Assembly: GCA_020633415.1 (NCBI GenBank)
Contig: JACKDQ010000003.1
Location: 248,001 to 312,000, forward strand
Origin: Deltaproteobacteria bacterium
Lineage (GTDB): Bacteria; Myxococcota_A; Polyangia; GCA-2747355
Length of the DNA stretch: 64,000 nucleotides
Direction: 5' to 3'
Part shown: piece after piece, positions 42,422 to 50,269 of the stretch
Layout of the letters: each line of letters starts with the position of its first letter
How positions within the stretch are numbered: the first letter of the stretch is position 1
The notes under the pieces: generated by a model
What the model was told of the DNA's origin: nothing
Database searches by the model: none
Seen by the model: the letters and a program-made list of their open reading frames with translations, nothing else
Translations under genes and position numbers: made by a program

Positions 42422-43000
42422 GTGACAGCAACGGTAGATCTCTGTGCGCTCGGCTTGCCGGTTGGCGATGATGAGATGGCTCTCGCGCAGGCCTGTGCCG
42501 CCGGCGACCGCCAGGCGATGGCTCGGCTTTACGCGCAGTTCCATAGTCGTGTCTATCGCCTGACCTGGCGGATGGTCGGTGGCGCTGAGGCAGAGGAATT
42601 GGCTCATGATGTGTTCTTGCGGGTGTTCCGCAGCTTGTCGCGTTTTCGCGGCGAGGCCGCGCTCAGCACCTGGATCTATCGGTTGACTGTCAACATCTGT
42701 TTGTCATTCCTCGCCAAGCGGCGCCGTCGTCGGCGCCTGGATGACAACCGCATCGATCAGCCGCGCTGCATCGAGCCTCGAGAGGCAAACCCCTGGCTGC
42801 GCGACAAGTTGGAGCAGGCGATCTCACGACTGCCCGATGGCTATCGAGCGGTGCTCGTGTTGCACGATGTGGAGGGCCTGCGCCATCCGGAAATCGCGAA
42901 GATCCTCGGTTGTCGTGTGGGTACGTCGAAGAGCCAGCTGCATAAGGCGCGCACAAGGATGCGTCAGCTTCTTAACGAGACGAGCTGCGCCAATGTCTAG
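42422..43000 (+). CDS. ECF-family RNA polymerase sigma factor
   Basis: A 192-residue ECF sigma factor, with region 2 at about 30-100 (FHSRVYRLTWRMVGGAEAEE, HDVFLRVFRSLSRFRGEAAL, TWIYRLTVNICLSFLAKRRR) and region 4 at about 130-185 (ISRLPDGYRAVLVLHDVEGL, HPEIAKILGCRVGTSKSQLH). Regions 1.1 and 3 are absent, as expected. The GTG start at 42422 follows GGGAGGAAGC. The next gene, overlapping by 8 bases, is its predicted anti-sigma factor. The signal is unknown, and I could not find a convincing autoregulated ECF promoter upstream. Confidence 0.93.
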   Translation: MTATVDLCALGLPVGDDEMALAQACAAGDRQAMARLYAQFHSRVYRLTWRMVGGAEAEELAHDVFLRVFRSLSRFRGEAALSTWIYRLTVNICLSFLAKRRRRRRLDDNRIDQPRCIEPREANPWLRDKLEQAISRLPDGYRAVLVLHDVEGLRHPEIAKILGCRVGTSKSQLHKARTRMRQLLNETSCANV

Positions 43001-43640
43001 TCGATGGGCCTGTCGCTGGGCGCGGCGTCATGCTGACGACTGGGTCGACGGATATCTGCCGCGTTGGGCGGGCTTGAGAATGGCGACGCATCTTCAAGGT
43101 TGCGGTGCTTGTCGCGAAGACGTAGCGCAGATCGTTTCGCTTAAGCAGCAGCTGATCGGGCTGGGTGCGACAACACCTGCGCCCCGCCGATCGTTCGATT
43201 GGTCAGCGATTGTTCCGGCCGGGCGAACAAAATGGCTGCGGGGGGGGGATGGCCTGCGCCGCCCACTGCTGCTCGTCGGAGTACTCGGCGCGCTGCTGCT
43301 GTTGATCGGGTTTGGTGATTTGCTTTATTTGCGCAACCTTCGGTCGAGCGCTGCCGTTAGGCGGGTCGCGATGGCCAGTCCGACCGAGGTCGGGCCGGCG
43401 GCTGAGTTGACACCGGTTGAGCGAGTCGCGGTTAGGGCATCCGCGTTCGACGAGAATCATCGCGCCGACCCTGCGTTACCGTTTGCAGCCCGCTATCGGG
43501 CGGGGCAGCGGCTGCTTTCGGCGATGGGGCGTCCGATGGGCCAGCAAGGACCACCGCGCCGGCTGTTGTTCGAGATGCATTTGACGCCGAGGTTTGCGCC
43601 GCCGAGTGGGTTGCAGACGGTGAGTTGGGTCGATCGCTAA
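42993..43640 (+). CDS. Anti-sigma factor with zinc-finger (ZAS/zf-HC2) domain
   Basis: A 215-residue protein whose ATG overlaps the end of the sigma gene by 8 bases, implying translational coupling. The N-terminus contains the anti-sigma zinc-binding motif H-x3-C-x2-C as ATHLQGCGACREDVAQIV near residues 30-47. A transmembrane helix follows near 90-106 (LLLVGVLGALLLLIGFG), then a short periplasmic part (about 100 residues) with no catalytic feature. It is likely an inner-membrane protein that holds the ECF factor until a periplasmic signal releases it. The sensor domain is unlike families I can name. Confidence 0.85.
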   Translation: MSSRWACRWARRHADDWVDGYLPRWAGLRMATHLQGCGACREDVAQIVSLKQQLIGLGATTPAPRRSFDWSAIVPAGRTKWLRGGDGLRRPLLLVGVLGALLLLIGFGDLLYLRNLRSSAAVRRVAMASPTEVGPAAELTPVERVAVRASAFDENHRADPALPFAARYRAGQRLLSAMGRPMGQQGPPRRLLFEMHLTPRFAPPSGLQTVSWVDR

Positions 43641-43828
43641 GCGCCGCCCCAAAGGCCGCGCGGCTAAACAGGTGGTCCCTATCCGCAGTTCGAATTGCTC
43701 GGTGACGCACGGACTGTCCGCTCAGGGCCAGCAGGCGGTCGCGTTTTGGGCCGACTACCGTGCTCGCGCGCCGCAGCGCACGCGGCTGCGCTGCTTCGTC
43801 GAGCGGTTTGGTCAACGCTGACCGCGTG

Positions 43829-44392
43829 TCAGCCGAGACGAGTGCGGTAGTCTTCGTCGCTGTAGGATTTTTTGAGCGAGTCGTCTGTGGTCGCGCAGCC
43901 GATGAGCCAGTCGGTGACCATGCAAAGTACCTCACTCCGTCCGGAGAGCGAATAATACTCATCCTCGGGGAGCGGGGGCGCGCGGTCGAGCATCTCGTTG
44001 AGCGCGCCGTGTAGCTCGGGCAGCGCGGCGAAGGCTCCATCGTAGGCTTCGTGCTCCGAGCCTGTCAGAACTTCAGCGACCATGCCAACCGGCGAAAAGT
44101 GCAAAAAGCAGGGGGCGAGCTCGATCCGCCAGCCTTCGGGGCCTCGGTTGGCGTGAGCCCAGCGCCCATTGAGGTGCAGGCGCATTAGTTCGCCGAAGTA
44201 GGCTCCGGCCTCAATCAACAGATCACGACAGTCGGCAAAGGTCTCAGCATCGGCCGCATCGCGCAGCACCGCGTCGACGAGCGGAAGGGTCTCGAGCGTG
44301 TCGTCGAGTGTGACACCGGTGTGTGCGGTGACGCGCTGTTTGAGCGCCTCGATCAAGCGCTCGAGAGCCTCTGGTGCGGGCGATAAGCTCAT
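43829..44392 (-). CDS. Conserved hypothetical protein
   Basis: A 187-residue soluble protein with no signal or membrane segment. The sequence is Leu/Glu-rich with the block YFGELMRLHLNGRWAHANRG followed by GWRIELAPCFLHFSPVG, which resembles the core of small DUF proteins that share an FGE-x-HGGRW-like element, but I cannot name a family. It ends with two short acidic/basic motifs. The ATG at 44392 gives a start at MSLSPAPEALERL. No neighbour on the minus strand suggests a role; the ECF/anti-sigma pair converges with it. Confidence 0.65.
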   Translation of the reverse strand: MSLSPAPEALERLIEALKQRVTAHTGVTLDDTLETLPLVDAVLRDAADAETFADCRDLLIEAGAYFGELMRLHLNGRWAHANRGPEGWRIELAPCFLHFSPVGMVAEVLTGSEHEAYDGAFAALPELHGALNEMLDRAPPLPEDEYYSLSGRSEVLCMVTDWLIGCATTDDSLKKSYSDEDYRTRLG

Positions 44393-44500
44393 CGCGCGAC
44401 AGTGTGGCAAGGGCCGACAGCTGTCAAGTCGCACGCCTTTACTCGCCACGAGGGGCATGATACTTTCCTCATTTGTTTCGGGCGCGTAGCGGGAAGTCGG

Positions 44501-46981
44501 ATGACGAATCGAACACCTTCGTACCGAGGGCAGACCGGCAGGACTCAAAAGCGGGCGGCGAGCATCTGCTGCGTCGGCTGCAACGAGGTCTTTTCGGCCC
44601 AGCTGGTTGTCGCGATCAATGCTGTCGATGATCGCGCGTTGTCCAATGCACTGCTCGAGGGTCGGCTCAACCGGCTCGATTGTCCGACGTGCGCCGAGCA
44701 GACCGTCGTCGAGCCGGATTTGCTGTACCACGATCCCGCAAAGCAGCTGATGGTCGTCGTCGTGCCCTCGAACGCGCGTCATCGGGCGCTGCAGGCTCAG
44801 ATCGCCGCGCTGTCGGCGATCGAGCAGGATGGCGTCGATGTGCCGCAGTATGTCCGGCAATTGGCCGTCGCGTTTGGCGCGGCGGAGCTTGCCTCGCTGC
44901 TGGAGGACGCTGCGGCTGCGGCAGCAAGCGCGAGTGCTGACGCGGGTGTGCTGCTGCTCTCTGAGCAATTGGAAGAACGCGAGGCTGGTGTACGCGCGCG
45001 CGAAGAAGAGCTCGCTGGCAAGCAAGCGGACTTGGCCCATCGCGAGCAGGCGCTGGAAAGCCGGCAGCGCGAACTGGATCGCCTGCGCGCCGAGCTCGAG
45101 AAGGAGCGCGAAGCTGTGCGGGGCCTTTCGGTCGATCTCGCTGCGCAACACGATGCGCTCAAAGCGAGCCGGCGGCAGCCGCCGCCGTTGCCGCCCGCTG
45201 CTGCCCCCGCGAAAACGACCGTCTCTGCGCGACCCCGTCCCGCCGAGCTAGCGGCCTGGATCAAGAAGGGCGATGGCGGCACGGCGCTGTTTGATGTCGA
45301 TGGACAGTTGGTTCTCTTGGCGCGCGGCGCAGCTGCGGCGTTTCGCGACAGCGAGCCGGAAGTGTTGATTCAACTGCACCGCTTGGACCGTGGTCGGGCG
45401 GTAACGATTCTGTTGCGCGCTCAAGGACAGCCCGGCGCAGGCGAACCAGCTCCGCCCGTGTTGCGCTGGTATCTCGACCCGCAACAAGACCGACCCAAGC
45501 TCGAGTTACTGGCTGAACGTTGCGAGTTGACGGTGGAGCTTCTTTCGGCAAAAGGGGACAAGAGCGAGGCGACATGGGATCTCGCGGCGCCGTTGGCGAG
45601 TAACGTGCGCTTGATGCTCGACGAGATCAGCGCAGAGGAAGATCATCTCGGTGACTATGCGGCGACGGTGCACGCTTTGGCTGCGCTCGACGATAGCGAG
45701 CTGCTCGGCAAAAAGGCACACAACTTCAGCGAAGATTCATTTTCCGAGCTGCCGTCGCCAGCATCTGCGCGCTTGGCACTGGGAATTGTGTCCTATTGGT
45801 CGGAGCCCGACAACGAGCGTTACTTGCTGTTGACCAAATCTTTTCCCGCACGTTTTTGGAACGCGTTGCGTGATCGCGTCACGCGTTCGGCGTGCGCCTT
45901 CGGATTGCGTCTGGACCCACGTCTCGCCGAGTTAGCGTTGCGCGATGGGCTGGCGGCCGATCAGGCGGAGTTATTGCGCCGCAGTGTCGCAAATTTCGCC
46001 GAGGTTAGTTTGCGGATCGTTCCGAGCGATCTCGATCCGTTGGAGGAGTGGGAGAACTGGCGTCTGCTGCTCGACGACTGTCTCAAGGCAAAGATCGAGG
46101 TCGAACCGCAGATCGCAGAAGTTGCCGCCGCCGCTTCGCGCCGCGCGCACCGCGCTCAGGCGCCGATCATCGACGAGGCAGGCCCCGGTGGGGATCTGAC
46201 TAAGCTTTCCGAAAAGGAGCTCATCGCGCTGCTCGGTCATCCCGATCAGCGGCGGGATGCTGCGCTCGAGCTCTGCACGCGCGGCAACGCCGAGGTTGCG
46301 CGTCCGATCTTTCGCGCGGTGGGGGCGATGTCGCGTGCCGAAGTCGTCCGCGTGCTGCCGGCGATGACTCAACTGGGCACTCAAGTCTCCGCGCTCTTTG
46401 TCGAGGGGCTCAGGCACCGCAAGTCGTTCGTTCGCCAGGGTTCAGCGTTGGCGCTCGGCGTGTTGCGCGACCCAGCTGCGCTTAGACCGCTTTGCGAAAT
46501 GCTGATCACCGAGCCGACGCGGGTCTGGATCGAGGGAGCGCGGGCCTTGGGCAGTGGAGGCGATGGAGCGGTGGACTTGATCCGCGCCCAAGCCGAGATC
46601 GCGGACGGTGACGGCCGAGAGCGCTTGGCCTGGGCGTTCGCCCACTATGCGCTGACGGCCAAGGGCCGGCGGCGTGTCGAAGACCTGGCGCGTGGCGCGG
46701 AAAAGGACAGCCACGCTGGTCGAGTTGCCGCTCGTGCGCTGCAAATGTTGGCGCGCGTTCGTCAGATGGATGCTGAGGTACGCGGTCAGAGTCCGCTGAG
46801 AGATCAAACGATCGTGCGGCATTTTAGCCGGCGATTCTTTGAGCATGTTGCTGGCGAAGTGGCCGAATTGACTGAAGCGGATATCGTCGATCAGGAAGAG
46901 GTGCTTGAGGATGGTGATATTGTGGAGGAAGCGGTCGAGGTAAGCGACGATGACATCCTCGAAACACCGATCCGGGGGTAG
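44501..46981 (+). CDS. CpXC-type zinc-finger, coiled-coil and HEAT-repeat protein
   Basis: An 826-residue protein in four parts. The N-terminus has a CpXC-like zinc finger: CVGCNEVFSAQLVVAINAVD and LDCPTCAEQTVV. A Glu/Arg/Leu coiled coil of about 90 residues follows near 155-235 (LEEREAGVRAREEELAGKQA). After a Pro-rich linker comes a mixed domain with WDLAAPLASNVRLMLDEISA, then HEAT-like repeats (LGHPDQRRDAALELCTRGNA, VRQGSALALGVLRDPAALRP). The C-terminus is very acidic (TEADIVDQEEVLEDGDIVEE). There is no signal peptide, so it is cytoplasmic. The ATG at 44501 follows GGAAG. Function unknown. Confidence 0.78.
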   Translation: MTNRTPSYRGQTGRTQKRAASICCVGCNEVFSAQLVVAINAVDDRALSNALLEGRLNRLDCPTCAEQTVVEPDLLYHDPAKQLMVVVVPSNARHRALQAQIAALSAIEQDGVDVPQYVRQLAVAFGAAELASLLEDAAAAAASASADAGVLLLSEQLEEREAGVRAREEELAGKQADLAHREQALESRQRELDRLRAELEKEREAVRGLSVDLAAQHDALKASRRQPPPLPPAAAPAKTTVSARPRPAELAAWIKKGDGGTALFDVDGQLVLLARGAAAAFRDSEPEVLIQLHRLDRGRAVTILLRAQGQPGAGEPAPPVLRWYLDPQQDRPKLELLAERCELTVELLSAKGDKSEATWDLAAPLASNVRLMLDEISAEEDHLGDYAATVHALAALDDSELLGKKAHNFSEDSFSELPSPASARLALGIVSYWSEPDNERYLLLTKSFPARFWNALRDRVTRSACAFGLRLDPRLAELALRDGLAADQAELLRRSVANFAEVSLRIVPSDLDPLEEWENWRLLLDDCLKAKIEVEPQIAEVAAAASRRAHRAQAPIIDEAGPGGDLTKLSEKELIALLGHPDQRRDAALELCTRGNAEVARPIFRAVGAMSRAEVVRVLPAMTQLGTQVSALFVEGLRHRKSFVRQGSALALGVLRDPAALRPLCEMLITEPTRVWIEGARALGSGGDGAVDLIRAQAEIADGDGRERLAWAFAHYALTAKGRRRVEDLARGAEKDSHAGRVAARALQMLARVRQMDAEVRGQSPLRDQTIVRHFSRRFFEHVAGEVAELTEADIVDQEEVLEDGDIVEEAVEVSDDDILETPIRG

Positions 46982-47033
46982 GTGTCTGTCGCTTTAGGCG
47001 CAGGATGTGCGCGTGCTCGTCGATGACGATAAG

Positions 47034-47063
47034 TTGATTTGACGGCCCGACAAATCATAAAAT
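47034..47063 (+). promoter_or_regulatory. Putative promoter of the DksA-like gene
   Basis: TTGATT (47034-47039) and TAAAAT (47058-47063, five of six) are separated by 18 bases, about 30 bases before the ATG at 47094. An inverted repeat overlaps the -10 box. Confidence 0.6.
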
Positions 47064-47071
47064 CTATGATT
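47053..47071. promoter_or_regulatory. Dyad overlapping the -10 box of the DksA-like gene
   Basis: A perfect 7-base inverted repeat AATCATA-N5-TATGATT (47053-47059 and 47065-47071) straddles the predicted -10 and transcription start. It could be an operator for a dimeric repressor. As a 5' hairpin it would be weak (AT-rich). Confidence 0.45.
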
Positions 47072-47093
47072 AACAACAACTGGCGCGTTTGAG

Positions 47094-47462
47094 ATGCCAC
47101 TGAAAAAGAAAGACCTAAATCGATTCCGCGACTTGATGCTTGAGAAGCGCGATGCTCTGTTGCTCAATGCCGCGCGCTCGTTGAGCGAAGATATGACCCT
47201 CGACAGCGAGGAGTTGGCGGACGAGATGGATCTCGCGTCCAGCGAGTACCTGCAGTCGTTTAACCTGCGTTTGCGGGGGCGCGAAAAGACCTTCTTGGCC
47301 AAGATCGAGCACGCGTTGCGCAAGATCGAGGACGGCTCCTTCGGTACCTGCGAATCCTGCGAAGAGGATATCGCGATCAAGCGCCTCGAGGCGCGTCCCG
47401 AGACGACGCTTTGTATTCGCTGCAAAGAGGACCAAGAGCGCGAAGAGAAGGCCTTCGGTTAG
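47094..47462 (+). CDS. dksA: DksA/TraR-family RNA-polymerase-binding regulator
   Basis: A 122-residue DksA-type protein, which inserts into the secondary channel of RNA polymerase and works with ppGpp. The coiled-coil tip motif D-x-x-D-x-A is intact (DEMDLA at 43-48), and the four-Cys zinc finger is CESC (86, 89) and CIRC (107, 110). The protein is shorter than E. coli DksA, lacking most of its N-terminus, as in many delta-proteobacteria. It ends 4 bases past the stop of the convergent K+-channel gene. A promoter and operator-like dyad lie upstream. Confidence 0.9.
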   Translation: MPLKKKDLNRFRDLMLEKRDALLLNAARSLSEDMTLDSEELADEMDLASSEYLQSFNLRLRGREKTFLAKIEHALRKIEDGSFGTCESCEEDIAIKRLEARPETTLCIRCKEDQEREEKAFG

Positions 47463-48562
47463 CGCTCGCTGGGCTTGTGCTCTCCCTGCCCACCGTCGCT
47501 CGGTTGAAATGCCGGTGACTGGCGCAGCCGCGCGACGGCTGCTGTCTCCCCAAGCAAGATCAAGGTCATCCCCTCGCGTAAGATGAAGCTCGGCCCGGGG
47601 CTGTACGTGAAGCTTTGGCCCGGCACGCCGACAGCGACGATCAGTAGGTTCCGTTCGCGACGTATGTCGGACTCGGCAAGTGGCTTGTTGGCGACCGAGG
47701 ATCCCTTGGGGATAGCGATCTCTTCGAAGCGAAGGTTTTTGTCTTCGTCGCGCATCATCGTGTCCAAGAATGTCACGACTTTCGGGCGAATCATCTCCGA
47801 CGCCAAGCGCAGCCCACCGATCTGATTGACGGTCACGACACTATCGGCGCCGGCGACGCGTAGCTTGTGTCCGGCCCGGTGATCGACCGCCTTGGTAACG
47901 ATACGAAGATCCGGGTTGGTGTCGCGTGCAGTTACGACCACGTAAAGGTTGTCCTTGTCGTCGGCGAGTGCGGCGACGACGCCGTGGGCGCGTTTGATGC
48001 CTGCCGCGAGCAACGTCCGGTCATCGGTGGCGTCGTCGAGCAGGTAGGCAATTCCCGGACGGTTGGCGCGAATTCGTTCGAGTGCGTCTTCGTCCGTGTC
48101 GATCAGCACTAGCGGCCATTTAGAGCGCCAGAGTTCGTTGGCGACGTGTGAGCCGGTCCGGCCGGCTCCGCAGACGATGACATGTCCAGACATCCGATCG
48201 AGTTCCTTGCGCATTCGTCGCTTCCGTCGGAGGTTGAGAAACTCTCCCTCTACGAGAAATGTGGTCAGCACGGAGATCGAATAGAGTGCGATCACCGAGC
48301 CCATGATCAATAGCAGCGCTGTGAACAATCGCGCGTGGGGGATCTGATGGATGTCCGATAGTACTTCGCCGTAACCGACAGTGGTCAGTGAGATCACCGT
48401 CATGTACGCGCAATCGCCGATCGGCCAGCGTCCTCCGCCGAGCACGTAATAACCGACCGTTCCGGCCCCATAAATGCCGACCATCAGGATCGCCGCGCCG
48501 AGCAGTCGTCGTCGCAGTACCGGAGCCTGGCTCTCTTGGAGGTGGGGAGGCGGAGCAGTCAT
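47459..48562 (-). CDS. K+ channel with RCK (TrkA-N/TrkA-C) domains
   Basis: A 367-residue Kch/MthK-like channel. TM1 lies near 18-40 and TM2 near 80-110. Between them is the pore with the K+ selectivity filter TVGYG at 61-65 (SLTTVGYGEVL). The RCK-N (TrkA-N) Rossmann domain begins HVIVCGAGRTGSHVANELW near 126 and includes DALERIRANRPGIAYLLDDA. An RCK-C domain spans about 270-345 (LAESDIRRERNLLIVAVGVP). It is an inner-membrane channel gated by cytosolic ligand binding. Codons overlap the convergent dksA gene by 4 bases. Confidence 0.93.
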   Translation of the reverse strand: MTAPPPHLQESQAPVLRRRLLGAAILMVGIYGAGTVGYYVLGGGRWPIGDCAYMTVISLTTVGYGEVLSDIHQIPHARLFTALLLIMGSVIALYSISVLTTFLVEGEFLNLRRKRRMRKELDRMSGHVIVCGAGRTGSHVANELWRSKWPLVLIDTDEDALERIRANRPGIAYLLDDATDDRTLLAAGIKRAHGVVAALADDKDNLYVVVTARDTNPDLRIVTKAVDHRAGHKLRVAGADSVVTVNQIGGLRLASEMIRPKVVTFLDTMMRDEDKNLRFEEIAIPKGSSVANKPLAESDIRRERNLLIVAVGVPGQSFTYSPGPSFILREGMTLILLGETAAVARLRQSPAFQPSDGGQGEHKPSER

Positions 48563-48576
48563 CGCGGTAGTTCAAG

Positions 48577-48605
48577 ATTGTCTAGTTGAGTTCGATGCTT
48601 GTCAA
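48577..48605 (-). promoter_or_regulatory. Putative promoter of the K+ channel gene
   Basis: On the minus strand TTGACA (48600-48605, perfect) is followed after 17 bases by GACAAT (48577-48582), placing the start very close to the ATG at 48562. Confidence 0.5.
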
Positions 48606-48673
48606 TCTCCCGATGCTTGCCAGCCATTGGCGATGTGGCTATGCTGCGTGGTCGCCTCGCGAATGGAAGCGTT

Positions 48674-50164
48674 ATGAACTGGAACTATTCCCTCTCGTTT
48701 TCGGTCGCTGTCCTGCTGCTTAGCTCTTCAAGCATGGCGCAGAACCGCGCGACCAGCGTTGCGAATCGGTTGCGCCAGTTGTCGGCACGGGTAGAGGAGG
48801 TTGCCAAGGATGTCGCCGCCGGCAGCGAATCGGCGGCCGCCCTCAAGTCGTTGCGTGAGCGCCTGGCGACGCTGGAATCACAATTGGGCGCCGGCAAGAA
48901 ACAGCGCGAGGCCGCCGAGCGACTGCAAGCCAAGCTGACCGACGCCCAAGAGCGTCTTGAAGAGCTCGAGTTGCGCGTGGCGACGATGGGTCTGCAGCTG
49001 GCCAGCGCTGAGCGAGGCGCGGTTGGCTACAATAACGGCTTTTTTATCCGCAGCGCCGACAACAAGTACCTGCTGCGCTTGCGGGGCCTGCTCCAAGCCG
49101 GCTATCACGGGCGGGTTCACACCCGCGATCGGGATGAGTTGCAGGAAAGCGGGCTAGGCGAAGACCTTTCGACATTCGCCGTGCGGACCGCTCGCGTGTA
49201 TTTCGACGGCCACGTGTTCAACTCGCGCTTGAGCTATCGCATCGCCTACGACTTCGCCAGCTCCTCGATCCTCGATGCATTTGGCGATCTGCGCTTGCTG
49301 CGTGGCCTGCGCTTTCGCATCGGCCGAGGCAAGACGCCGATGGGGCGGCAGCAGTTGGTCAGCCGTTCGTCGCGGCAGTTCATCGATGTGTCACCGGCGC
49401 TCAATGCCTTCGTCGCTGGGCGCGACTTGGGTGCTTTGTTTTACGGAGATCTCTTGCGGCGCGACATGCTGCAGTACCAACTCGGCGTGTTCAATGGTGC
49501 CGGAGAACACGCCACCGCCGACGACAATACCGATTTTCTCTATCTGGCGCGCTTGGTTTTCTCTCCGTGGGGGCCAGTGCCGATGTTTGAAGGAGATCGT
49601 GCGCACGGCGATTTTCGCTTGAGCCTGGGTGCGTCATTTTCGTTTAACCTCTCGCCGACGGATCTCGCCGTCCGCGAAGGGCTCAGCGACCCGCAGCGGA
49701 TATCCGAGCGCAATGATCTCGACGGCGATGGTCATGTCGACAACGTGGCAATCTATACGGCGGCCTTGGAGCTAGCGGCGCGATATCAAGGGCTGTTCTG
49801 GCAGGCCGAGTTTTTTTTCCGCCACGAAGATCCCGGAAAGCTGCTTGATGCACGCCGCTTCTGGGGGCTCTACAACCAGGTCGGTTACTACTACCAGCGG
49901 GCAGACCTCGATTTTGCACTGCGTTACAGCTACTGGGAGCCACCGGATTACGGCGTCGACCGCACGCTGTTTCGAGCGAGCGGCGGGCACCAGTTCGATG
50001 TGGTGCTCAGTGGCATGCCGTGGGGCCCGTTCATCAAGTGGCAAGTCCAATACAGTCGTCGCTGGATGCGCGACATTGAGGCCGTGCGTTCGACGGGCGT
50101 TGAGTCGGTGCACCCCTTGGGCTTTCACGAGATTCAGCTGCAGCTGCAGCTCGCCTTTCGCTGA
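48674..50164 (+). CDS. Outer-membrane phosphate-selective porin O/P-like protein
   Basis: A 496-residue protein. The signal peptide (about residues 5-22) ends SSSSMAQ. A coiled coil follows (about 25-110, Glu/Leu/Arg heptads). The barrel region contains NGFFIRSADNKYLLRLRGLL, VRTARVYFDGHVFNSRLSYR, IGRGKTPMGRQQLVSRSSR and FEGDRAHGDFRLSLGASFSF, the OprP/OprO family pattern. The final residue pair FR fits a barrel end. The coiled coil may form a periplasmic trimer stalk. The ATG at 48674 is chosen because it places the signal peptide first. The substrate may be phosphate or another anion, but that is inference. Confidence 0.85.
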   Translation: MNWNYSLSFSVAVLLLSSSSMAQNRATSVANRLRQLSARVEEVAKDVAAGSESAAALKSLRERLATLESQLGAGKKQREAAERLQAKLTDAQERLEELELRVATMGLQLASAERGAVGYNNGFFIRSADNKYLLRLRGLLQAGYHGRVHTRDRDELQESGLGEDLSTFAVRTARVYFDGHVFNSRLSYRIAYDFASSSILDAFGDLRLLRGLRFRIGRGKTPMGRQQLVSRSSRQFIDVSPALNAFVAGRDLGALFYGDLLRRDMLQYQLGVFNGAGEHATADDNTDFLYLARLVFSPWGPVPMFEGDRAHGDFRLSLGASFSFNLSPTDLAVREGLSDPQRISERNDLDGDGHVDNVAIYTAALELAARYQGLFWQAEFFFRHEDPGKLLDARRFWGLYNQVGYYYQRADLDFALRYSYWEPPDYGVDRTLFRASGGHQFDVVLSGMPWGPFIKWQVQYSRRWMRDIEAVRSTGVESVHPLGFHEIQLQLQLAFR

Positions 50165-50269
50165 GCGGGGACTCGCGCTAGATCGCCGAAGCACTGCCGC
50201 GCGCTGACGCGCGATCAGCTGGCAGAAAAAAAGCGTGGCGACTTGTTGCAGCCGCCTTGTCGAGCGCAG

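Noticed and set aside
43672..43821. 49-codon plus-strand frame after the anti-sigma gene
   Set aside because: No Shine-Dalgarno and no recognisable motif. It could be chance in 188 bases of GC-rich sequence.
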